From assembly GCA_018056425.1 (NCBI GenBank), contig JAGPFR010000026.1, positions 1 through 34,303 on the forward strand: a DNA stretch of 34,303 bases, written 5' to 3'. Both the position numbers and the translations under genes were made by a program. The notes under the pieces are model-generated. The model did no database searches, was not told where the DNA came from, and saw only the letters and a list, made by a program, of their open reading frames with translations. Below, piece by piece: positions 23,596 through 31,816 of this stretch. Position 1 is the stretch's first letter; the number at the start of each line of letters is the position of its first letter. This DNA is from Lachnospiraceae bacterium (lineage in GTDB: Bacteria > Bacillota > Clostridia > Lachnospirales > Lachnospiraceae).

Positions 23596-26307
23596 TTATT
23601 CATATCCCAGGTATTCCCAGTTATCCGTATCATAGGGCGATCCGTTAACCGTATACCAGTCATCGGGGATCAGCGTATATCCGTTATTGTCTTCAATATC
23701 CCATCTTCCCGAAAATGAGATCCTGCATATATCGTCAAATTTCTGATGACCGTCAAGAGTATTTCCGGTAAAAGGATTTACAGGATCATCAATGACTCCC
23801 TCTACAGCCATGGGGCAGGCATCCGCATTTGTCATGAAATCGAAAGATGAATTGAATCCGTGAGCATCAAAATCTTTGACCATCAAAAGAGGCAGATACC
23901 ATTCGCAGGATTCCTTCCTCTCCCCAACATAAAATCCGTCAAGCCATCCGAGGCCTATTCCGTGATCGGCTACCAGAATGATCCTGGTGTTGTCATATAC
24001 CCCTTCTTCCCTCAGATAATCAAACCACTCACCGAGCTTCAGGAAGGTTGCCATGTTTATATGGTAGTGGGTGACCTTCTCTCCGTTAGTCATATTGAGA
24101 GACTGCCCGAGCAAAAACATGTAGTCGCCGGTATAATAAGCGGTATTATCGACATGTTCCTGCGGAACATAATCGGGAAGCTGCAAAAGCGTGGGCTCAT
24201 GAGCCGTACAGTTGTACATCATCAGGAATTCGCCGTTTTCGTTGTCGCTGATCTCGGTTATCTCACTCAGATTATCAAGAACCGTATACCAGGACATGAA
24301 TGAGGACGAGATACCGTCCGCCATAAGAGTTCCTTCCCAGTTCTGTTCGGAGCCTTCCGCAAGCTCACCGGATGCAACCTGATTTGCCGCATGGGATCTC
24401 ATGTACTCTTTATTGTAATTTCCGCCCTCATACAGGATTCCCTGCAGGAACAGAGGAACTGTTTTCATTTCACCAAAATAAAAAAAGTTTCTCTTAAGAT
24501 TCTGAACCGTCTTATCACCGAGTACATCGGGATTTTCCAGAAATTTATCCTTGGATATATATGTACTTATCTCAGGATAATCATCGTAAATGCTCAGATC
24601 CGGCACCTGCGAATAACCGGCAAGAGGGGGATCCATTACGGTTACGCCGTATCCGTTTTCAAGGAAAAGAACGGGTAATACCTTCAATGCTTCATCGTTT
24701 TTTTCTTCAAGAAGCATATCGTCTCTTTGATTCAGCTCATAGGGAGTATACTCATATCCTCCGAATACCGCGGGCATGGCTATATTGGTCGAACGCCCGA
24801 AAGAGATCGTATCGTGATAATAAGTAAAGCCGTCAAATGCAGTCATCAGTTCGGGCTTCTCGTTCATGATGAACGGAACGGCAGGTCCCATTGCACGGTC
24901 AAGCATAAGTACAACTACGTTACGGCCGGTTCTGGAAAGGGATATCCTGGGCATATCCTCATAATCCGCGGATGCGTTGTACATTTCGTAAAATTTGGAA
25001 TAAGCGGCGTTGATACCGTGAATGTTGATCGCAGAAATAACGATAACGGCAAAGCATCCCGCCATAGCCAGCGTTCCCGAAAAAGCCGGTTTGAATCTAT
25101 ACAATAGAGCTAAACAAACGGAAATCGCAAGTATCAGCACCACATCCTTGACAATGAGACTTGAAGCAAATACAGGCGGCGTATCATACTTGAGATCTGC
25201 CGAGATCTTTCCGAGTCCCGAACCCGAAAGCATATAGTTTATCACTGCGGCTCCGCAGACTATGGTGCTTGCAAGTGCAAAGAGCTTTCTGGTCCTGCCT
25301 GCTGAAAACAGATAGTAGATTCCCACCCAGATAACATGAAAACCGATTCCGAGAGCAAGTGAATAGATCAGATACCTCGAAGGATTGAAAATATCGAATG
25401 AACTGATAAATTCTGTTGCGGATGCTGCAAGAACGTTTGAAGGAATATAAAGTCCCGTCATAACAGCCATTAACACCGCACAGGACAGGAAGATCCTGTC
25501 ATAAACTCCGGTGGATTCTTTTTTTGTAAAGACATTTTCCTGCGTTTTGCAGGTTTCAGATACAGCCGCTTTATCCGTGCGCTTTGCAATGATGCTCTCA
25601 TAAATCTTCTGCACAGTATTTTTCAAAAGTGAAAACAGGTTGTTAAAAGTCCAGTAAACAACAAGTCCCGCAGGTGAATTATAAAGAAGCACAAGGAAAA
25701 CAAGAGCCGTTACATAAAGCTGGATCTTCTCCTTGCGAAGATGCCCTTTTGAATAGATGGTTCCGGATACAATGTTGATCACTGTCATCAGTATCGGCAG
25801 AATATTGATATTATGTCCGAAAAGATGAAGCGCTCCGTCGGGTGAACCCAGGTCCCATATGAGATAAACCGGGCCGTAAGGATTATGAATAAAGCTCAGC
25901 AGTATCGAGGGCATTCCCTTCAGAACCGAAACGCCCGACAAAAACCTGAAAGCCGCGATAAAAAACGGGATCTGCAGGAAAAGGGATGACACTCCTCTCA
26001 AAGCATACACAGGCTTATAATCACATATCCTGTAATATGCCTGGAGCATCATTACCTTCTCATCGCCCTTGAAAGTCTTCTTGATATGTGAGATGCGGCT
26101 TTCCATTGCCTTCTCACGCTCTCTTTGCTCCGACTGCAGTTTGTCCGCACGCTTGTACAAAGGGAAAACAAGAATGTTTACGATAAGGCTTAAGGCAAAG
26201 AGCGTTGCAAAGGGTTTGCCGATCCATCTGTAAACAATGAAAAACACCGTCTCAAAAAGTATTTCAAGAGGCCTGATTGTCAAATAGTAAAGAATGTCTG
26301 AAAACAT
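23596..26307 (-). CDS. YidC-like / alkaline-phosphatase-fold fusion, copy 1
   Basis: This is a 903-aa protein. Residues 1-~232 resemble the YidC/Oxa1 insertase: two N-terminal helices, a charged cytosolic hairpin (YKRADKLQSEQREREK...KGDEKVMMLQ, ~51-89), then RGVSSLFLQIPFFIAAFRF (~104-122), ILPILMTVINIVSG and LYNSPAGLVVYWTFNNLFSLL. The TM helix usually carrying the groove Arg has N44 (LIVNILVFPL). A Lys-rich linker (~233-268) leads to about five more helices (~270-435) with SGSGLG at 361-366. The exterior part (~450-903) has alkaline-phosphatase/sulfatase features: VVVLMLD (D470), STNIAMPAVFGG (likely nucleophile T507), TAHEP (H703) and VADHG (D781, H782). Phosphotransferase activity is inferred. 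It ends the operon next to the lipid-kinase terminator. Confidence 0.85.
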   Translation of the reverse strand: MFSDILYYLTIRPLEILFETVFFIVYRWIGKPFATLFALSLIVNILVFPLYKRADKLQSEQREREKAMESRISHIKKTFKGDEKVMMLQAYYRICDYKPVYALRGVSSLFLQIPFFIAAFRFLSGVSVLKGMPSILLSFIHNPYGPVYLIWDLGSPDGALHLFGHNINILPILMTVINIVSGTIYSKGHLRKEKIQLYVTALVFLVLLYNSPAGLVVYWTFNNLFSLLKNTVQKIYESIIAKRTDKAAVSETCKTQENVFTKKESTGVYDRIFLSCAVLMAVMTGLYIPSNVLAASATEFISSFDIFNPSRYLIYSLALGIGFHVIWVGIYYLFSAGRTRKLFALASTIVCGAAVINYMLSGSGLGKISADLKYDTPPVFASSLIVKDVVLILAISVCLALLYRFKPAFSGTLAMAGCFAVIVISAINIHGINAAYSKFYEMYNASADYEDMPRISLSRTGRNVVVLMLDRAMGPAVPFIMNEKPELMTAFDGFTYYHDTISFGRSTNIAMPAVFGGYEYTPYELNQRDDMLLEEKNDEALKVLPVLFLENGYGVTVMDPPLAGYSQVPDLSIYDDYPEISTYISKDKFLENPDVLGDKTVQNLKRNFFYFGEMKTVPLFLQGILYEGGNYNKEYMRSHAANQVASGELAEGSEQNWEGTLMADGISSSFMSWYTVLDNLSEITEISDNENGEFLMMYNCTAHEPTLLQLPDYVPQEHVDNTAYYTGDYMFLLGQSLNMTNGEKVTHYHINMATFLKLGEWFDYLREEGVYDNTRIILVADHGIGLGWLDGFYVGERKESCEWYLPLLMVKDFDAHGFNSSFDFMTNADACPMAVEGVIDDPVNPFTGNTLDGHQKFDDICRISFSGRWDIEDNNGYTLIPDDWYTVNGSPYDTDNWEYLGYE
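25934..26307 (-). repeat. Conversion tract, copy 1 side
   Basis: The first 374 nt of copy 1 match the first 374 nt of copy 2 (28671-29044) with about 15 substitutions by my count (~96% identity) and no gaps; the encoded ~125 residues are identical. Similarity drops sharply on both sides, immediately upstream of the ATG and after FRFLSG. The matching part of copy 3 is clearly more divergent. Confidence 0.85.
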
Positions 26308-26353
26308 ATTTCCTGTATCTCCATCTTTTTCGGACTCGTAACGTAAAAAGTGA

Positions 26354-29044
26354 TCATTCTACCCCCAATTCACTCCAATTGGAACTTACATAGGGATTAC
26401 CGTCTACAGTGTACCAAACAGATGGAACAAAACTATACCCGTTATTGACATTTATATCAAAACATTCGGACCCTGTAATCTTTATCGGTTCCTCAAATTT
26501 TTCGTGTCCATCCAGAGGATTACCGGTAAATGGATTAACAGGATTATCGATGATTCCACGAAGTGCCATGGAATTTGTGTCCGCATTAGTCATAAAATCG
26601 GTTGACATTTGGAAACCGTGCGAATCAAAATCTTTAACCATAAATAAAGGCAGATACCATTCGCAGAACTGACGATTGGTTCCAAACCAAAAACCGTCAA
26701 ACCAGCCTATTCCCCGACCATGATCTGCGACTACAATTATCCTTGTATTATCATAAACCCCTTCTTCTCTTAAATACTCAAGCCATTCACTGAGTTTTAA
26801 CAATGTGGCCATATTTACATGATAATGTTCAATTTGATAATCATTCTCCAAATGCAAGGTAATACCGTTTAAAGTGTTGTACGCTTCATAATCAAATGCG
26901 GTATTATCCACATGTACTTTCGGTTCATATTCAGGGAGTTGCAAAAGAGCAGGTTCATGTGGTGCCGAATTATACATCATAAGAAACTCACCGTTATCAT
27001 TTTCATTGATAACAGTTATATTGCTGAGATTCTCTAAAACAGAATACCACCTCATAAAAAACGGATTTAATCCATCTGCAGTCTTTCCATCTTCATCAAC
27101 AAACTGTCCACTATATGCTGTTCCATCTTCATCAGTGTTGTCTAAATAAATATCCTCTCTTTTTGTTCCACTGTTGTAATCGCCGGAATTATACAAGAAC
27201 CCCTGAAGACAAAGAGGGATTATCTTCATTTGTCCAAAATAATAAAAGTTCCTCTTAAGAGAATTAACTGCCACATATTCATATTCAGAAGATCCGTCAA
27301 AAAACTTGTCTTCTGAATAATAAGTGTTTATTTCAGGAATACCATCAAAAATGCTTAGATCAGGTATAACCTTATATCCTGCCAAAGGCGGATCAATAAC
27401 TGTAACGCCATAACCATTTTCTGAAAACAATGTCGGCAAAACCTTTAGTGCCTCATTAGTAGTATCCACAAGAAGCTCGTCCGGTCTCTGATTCATTTCA
27501 TATGGAGTATACTCATACCCACCGAATACCGCAGGCATGGCAAAATTCGTATATCCCCCAAATGATATTGTGTCATGATAATAGGTAAATCCGTCAAAAG
27601 CTTCCATCAGATCGGGGCGTTCATTAAGGATATAGGGAATTGCAGGTCCCATGGCACGGTCCAACATAAGGACAACTACATTTTTACCGGTCTTAGAGAG
27701 CGTTATCTGAGGCATAAGATCATATACATCCGAATTTGAATACATCTCAGAAAACTCACTATAGTCTTTACTGATAGATACAACATTTGAACAAGAAATC
27801 AATATAAGAGCACAGCTTCCGGCCATGGCAAGTACAGAGCAGACAGCAGGTTTTATTTTCCAAACAACAATAAGAATCGCACCTGCGATAATGATAAGTC
27901 CGATATTAAGCACTATCTGTTTCATTTCAAATACCGGAGTAATTTCATATTTTAATTCTGAGGAGATAGTTCCCAGTCCGGAACCGGACATCATATAATC
28001 GATAACAGCAACTGCGGATAAAACAGTCATTGCACCTGCTATATACTTCCTGACCTTATCAGATGAAAACAAATAATATATTCCAATCCATACCACAAAG
28101 AAGCCCACTCCAAGTGAAAAGGAGTAGACAAGATATTTAGCAGGATTAAACATATTCACCATACTGATGAATTCTGTCGGGGAAGCAGATAAGACATTTG
28201 AAGGAATAAACAATCCTGAGATTAATGCAAGAAACAAAGCTCCGGATAAAAAGATAAAATTATATGTCTTAGATACATTCTTTGCAGATACCGACTCTTC
28301 ACATTTTTTTACAGAGAGGGTCATTCTGAATCTTTCCACTACCTTTTGAACCGCATTCTTTAATAGTGAGAAAAGATTATTAAAAGTCCAATATATTACA
28401 AGTCCCGCAGGTGAATTATACAAAAGGACCAGAAAAACAATAGCGGTAACATAAAGCTGTATTTTCTCTTTACGCAAATGACCTTTTGAATAGATCATTC
28501 CAGACACAATATTGATAAGAGTCATCAATATCGGAAGAACATTTATGCGGTGGCCAAAAAGGGTAAGTGCCCCGTCCGGTGCACCGAGATCTTTTATCAG
28601 ATAAAATGGACCTGCTGGAGAATTTATAAACCCAAGTAATATCGAAGGAGTCCCCTTAAGAATCGTTACACCCGACAAAAACCTGAAAGCCGCGATAAAA
28701 AACGGGATCTGCAGGAATAGGGACGATACACCTCTCAAAGCATATACAGGCTTGTAATCACATATCCTGTAATATGCCTGGAGCATCATGACCTTCTCAT
28801 CGCCCTTGAAAGTCTTCTTGATATGTGAGATACGGCTTTCCATTGCCTTCTCTCGTTCTCTTTGTTCCGACTGCAGTTTATCCGCACGCTTGTACAAAGG
28901 AAAAACAAGAATGTTTACGATAAGGCTTAAGGCAAAGAGCGTTGCAAAGGGTTTGCCAATCCATCTGTAAACAATGAAAAACACCGTCTCAAAAAGTATT
29001 TCAAGAGGTCTGATTGTCAAATAGTAAAGAATGTCTGAAAACAT
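26354..29044 (-). CDS. YidC-like / alkaline-phosphatase-fold fusion, copy 2
   Basis: The 896-aa paralogue has the same order: YidC-like module (1-~232, with N44 replacing the groove Arg), a Lys-rich linker of different sequence, ~5 helices with SGSGLG, then the exterior phosphatase-fold domain. Catalytic-type motifs are intact: VVVLMLD, YTNFAMPAVFGG, APHEP and VADHGRGIG. Its first ~125 residues are identical to copy 1, but beyond that it is closer to copy 3 (NERPDLMEAFDGF, YNSGDYNSG, TTNEALKVLPTL). The body is visibly more AT-rich than the neighbours: bases 27001-27060 have 17 of 60 G/C against 26 of 60 in a comparable copy 3 line (29701-29760). AGGA lies 7 nt before the ATG, and copy 3 ends 15 nt upstream. 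Confidence 0.85.
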   Translation of the reverse strand: MFSDILYYLTIRPLEILFETVFFIVYRWIGKPFATLFALSLIVNILVFPLYKRADKLQSEQREREKAMESRISHIKKTFKGDEKVMMLQAYYRICDYKPVYALRGVSSLFLQIPFFIAAFRFLSGVTILKGTPSILLGFINSPAGPFYLIKDLGAPDGALTLFGHRINVLPILMTLINIVSGMIYSKGHLRKEKIQLYVTAIVFLVLLYNSPAGLVIYWTFNNLFSLLKNAVQKVVERFRMTLSVKKCEESVSAKNVSKTYNFIFLSGALFLALISGLFIPSNVLSASPTEFISMVNMFNPAKYLVYSFSLGVGFFVVWIGIYYLFSSDKVRKYIAGAMTVLSAVAVIDYMMSGSGLGTISSELKYEITPVFEMKQIVLNIGLIIIAGAILIVVWKIKPAVCSVLAMAGSCALILISCSNVVSISKDYSEFSEMYSNSDVYDLMPQITLSKTGKNVVVLMLDRAMGPAIPYILNERPDLMEAFDGFTYYHDTISFGGYTNFAMPAVFGGYEYTPYEMNQRPDELLVDTTNEALKVLPTLFSENGYGVTVIDPPLAGYKVIPDLSIFDGIPEINTYYSEDKFFDGSSEYEYVAVNSLKRNFYYFGQMKIIPLCLQGFLYNSGDYNSGTKREDIYLDNTDEDGTAYSGQFVDEDGKTADGLNPFFMRWYSVLENLSNITVINENDNGEFLMMYNSAPHEPALLQLPEYEPKVHVDNTAFDYEAYNTLNGITLHLENDYQIEHYHVNMATLLKLSEWLEYLREEGVYDNTRIIVVADHGRGIGWFDGFWFGTNRQFCEWYLPLFMVKDFDSHGFQMSTDFMTNADTNSMALRGIIDNPVNPFTGNPLDGHEKFEEPIKITGSECFDINVNNGYSFVPSVWYTVDGNPYVSSNWSELGVE
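28671..29044 (-). repeat. Conversion tract, copy 2 side
   Basis: This is the partner of 25934-26307. The tract stops at the start codon on one side and near codon 125 on the other; the differences are consistent with synonymous changes. Its composition also contrasts with the AT-rich remainder of copy 2, as expected if it was copied from a neighbour. Confidence 0.85.
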
Positions 29045-29059
29045 TATTTTGTCCTGTAA

Positions 29060-31771
29060 TTACTCGTGTCCGATATATTCCCAGTTTGTGTTGTCGTAAG
29101 GATTGCCGCTTACCGTATACCAGTCCGAATCGAAAAATCTGGTTCCGTTGTTGGCATTGAAGTCAAACCAGTCGGATCCGATGATCCTGATCTCATCTTC
29201 ATATTTCTCATGTCCGTCCAGAGGATTACCGGTGAAAGGATTGACCGGATCATCTATAACACCGTCAAGAGCCATTATGCAGGTATCTGCATTCGTCATG
29301 AACTCCGTGGACATCTCAAATCCGTGGGAATCAAAATCTTTCACCATGAAAAGAGGAAGATACCATTCGCATGACTGATGCTTCTCGCCAAAAGAGAACG
29401 CATGGAACCAGCCGATTCCTCTTCCGTGATCCGCAACGATAATGATCCTGGTGTTATCGTAAACACCTTCCTCTCTCAGATAATCAAACCACTCAGCCAT
29501 CTTCAGCATGGCAGCCATGTTGACCTGATAATGCTCAACCTGGAACTCATCTTCCATTCGCATTGTTACACCGTTGATCGTATTATATGCCTCATAATCA
29601 AAAGCGGTATTGTCAACATGAACCTGAGGTTCATATTCGGGAAGCTGAAGAAGTGCAGGCTCATGAGTCGTGGAATTGTACATCATCAGGAATTCGCCTG
29701 TCTCATTTTCATCGACTACGGTCATCCCGCTTAAGTTATCTAAAACGGAGTACCACTGCATGAAATCCTGATTAAGACCGTTGGCGATCTTTATTCCGTC
29801 GTTAAACTGCCTGCTGTATGCATAGCCGTGCTCATCCGTATTGTCAAATACGGGGTTAGCGATTCCTCTTCCGCTGTTATAATCTCCGGAATCATATAAG
29901 AATCCCTGAAGACATAAAGGGAATATTTTCATCTGTCCGAAATAATAAAAATTTCTCTTAAGATCATCAACGGCGACCTGTTCCGATTCGCTCGATCCGT
30001 CAAAGAACTTATCCCTCGAATAATATGTATTGATTCCCGGAATATCATCAAAGATGCTAAGGTCGGGGATTTCCTTGTATCCTGCAAGAGGCGGATCCAT
30101 AACGGTTACGCCGTATCCGTTTTCCGTAAAGAGCGTGGGCAAAACCTTTAATGCTTCATTGGTGGTATCAACGAGAAGCTCATCGCTTCTTGCGTTCATG
30201 TTATAAGGAGTGTATTCATATCCTCCGAATACCGAGGGCATGGCAAAATTCGTATATCCGCCAAAAGAAATCGTATCATGATAAAAAGTAAAACCGTCAA
30301 ACTCTTCCATCAGATCCGGACGCTCGTTGAGGATATAGGGAATAGCGGGACCCATTGCACGGTCCAGCATTATAATGACAACATTTTTTCCGGTCTTTGA
30401 AAGCGTGATCTGAGGCATTCTCGAATAAACATCCGATTCGGAATATCTCTCATAAAACTCGTTGTACTCTTTATTGATTGCAAAGACATTCGAGCAGGAA
30501 ACTCCTATAAGAGCAACGCAGCCCGCAAGCGCAAGGGTTGAACATATCGCTGGTTTGAACTTAAGGATCAATGACAGCAAAACAGTCACAGCTGCGATCA
30601 ATCCAAGATTAAGAAGAATACTGCTGACTGCGAAAACGGGATCCTCATCATACTTAAGCTCGGATGAGATGGAACCGAGTCCCGATCCCGACATCATATA
30701 ATCGATTACCGCTACGGCAGATAAAACTATCATCGCATAAGCGATATACTTTCTTACTTTCACTGAAGAGAAAATAAAATAAATGCCGATCCATACGACA
30801 AAGAATCCTATTCCGAGCGCAAGGGAATAAACCAGATAACGCGCAGGATCAAACATATTTATATTGCTTACAAACTCTATGGGCGATGCGGATATGACAT
30901 TCGAAGGAATGTAGAATCCGGAAATAAGCGCAAGGAAGAAAGCTCCCGATAAGAAGATGGGATTATATTTTTTTTCGGATTCTTTTTTCAAAGAGACACC
31001 GGATTCTGCACTTTCGGAAACGGTATTCCTGGTTTCGGCAGCCTTCTTAGCCTTAAGCATCTCAACAAACTTCTGCACCGCATTTTTAAGAAGCGAGAAC
31101 AGATTGTTGAAAGTCCAGTAAATAACAAGTCCCGCAGGCGAATTATAGAGAAGTACAAGGAAAACCAGAGCCGTTACATAAAGCTGAATCTTCTCCTTGC
31201 GAAGATGACCTTTGGAGTAGATGGTTCCGGATACGATATTGATCACAGTCATCAATATCGGAAGGAAATTGATATTGTGGCCAAGAAGATGAATGGCTCC
31301 GTCGGGAGCACCAAGATCGTTTATCAGATAAACAGGACCATAGGGATTATGAATAAAGCTAAGGAGGATGGAAGGCATCCCCTTAAGAACAGTAACACCC
31401 GACAGAAATCTGAATGCCGCTATAAAGAAAGGAATCTGAAGCAGGAGTGATGAGACTCCTCTTAAAGCATACACAGGTTTGTAATCGCTTATCCTGTAAT
31501 ATGCCTGAAGCATCATGACCTTCTCATCGCCCTTGAACGTCTTCTTGATATGCGAGATCCTGCTTTCCATAGCCTTCTCACGCTCTCTTTGTTCGGACTG
31601 AAGTTTATCCGCACGTCTGTACAAAGGAAAAACAAGAATGTTAACGATAAGACTGAGCGCAAACAGCGTTGTGAAAGGTTTGCCTACGCGATTATATACC
31701 GTGAAAAACACTGTCTCGAACAGTATTTCCAAAGGTCTGATTGTAATGAAATAAAGTATGTCCAAAAACAT
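29060..31771 (-). CDS. YidC-like / alkaline-phosphatase-fold fusion, copy 3
   Basis: The 903-aa paralogue has a diverged N-terminus (MFLDILYFITIRPLEIL; FFTVYNRVGKPFTTL) but keeps N44, the charged hairpin and LLLQIPFFIAAFRF. The linker (~233-265) is its own: AKKAAETRNTVSESAESG. The exterior domain keeps VVIIMLD, YTNFAMPSVFGG, TTHEP and VADHGRGIG. It ends with the shared tail SGNPYDNTNWEYIGHE. The start has AAGG about 5 nt upstream. The stop of copy 4 is 45 nt upstream and copy 2 follows after 15 nt, so the array is most likely one transcript read 4-3-2-1. Confidence 0.85.
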   Translation of the reverse strand: MFLDILYFITIRPLEILFETVFFTVYNRVGKPFTTLFALSLIVNILVFPLYRRADKLQSEQREREKAMESRISHIKKTFKGDEKVMMLQAYYRISDYKPVYALRGVSSLLLQIPFFIAAFRFLSGVTVLKGMPSILLSFIHNPYGPVYLINDLGAPDGAIHLLGHNINFLPILMTVINIVSGTIYSKGHLRKEKIQLYVTALVFLVLLYNSPAGLVIYWTFNNLFSLLKNAVQKFVEMLKAKKAAETRNTVSESAESGVSLKKESEKKYNPIFLSGAFFLALISGFYIPSNVISASPIEFVSNINMFDPARYLVYSLALGIGFFVVWIGIYFIFSSVKVRKYIAYAMIVLSAVAVIDYMMSGSGLGSISSELKYDEDPVFAVSSILLNLGLIAAVTVLLSLILKFKPAICSTLALAGCVALIGVSCSNVFAINKEYNEFYERYSESDVYSRMPQITLSKTGKNVVIIMLDRAMGPAIPYILNERPDLMEEFDGFTFYHDTISFGGYTNFAMPSVFGGYEYTPYNMNARSDELLVDTTNEALKVLPTLFTENGYGVTVMDPPLAGYKEIPDLSIFDDIPGINTYYSRDKFFDGSSESEQVAVDDLKRNFYYFGQMKIFPLCLQGFLYDSGDYNSGRGIANPVFDNTDEHGYAYSRQFNDGIKIANGLNQDFMQWYSVLDNLSGMTVVDENETGEFLMMYNSTTHEPALLQLPEYEPQVHVDNTAFDYEAYNTINGVTMRMEDEFQVEHYQVNMAAMLKMAEWFDYLREEGVYDNTRIIIVADHGRGIGWFHAFSFGEKHQSCEWYLPLFMVKDFDSHGFEMSTEFMTNADTCIMALDGVIDDPVNPFTGNPLDGHEKYEDEIRIIGSDWFDFNANNGTRFFDSDWYTVSGNPYDNTNWEYIGHE

Positions 31772-31816
31772 GATTACCTTTTCCGTTTCATCTGCATAAT
31801 GATGCTGCAGGACCGA

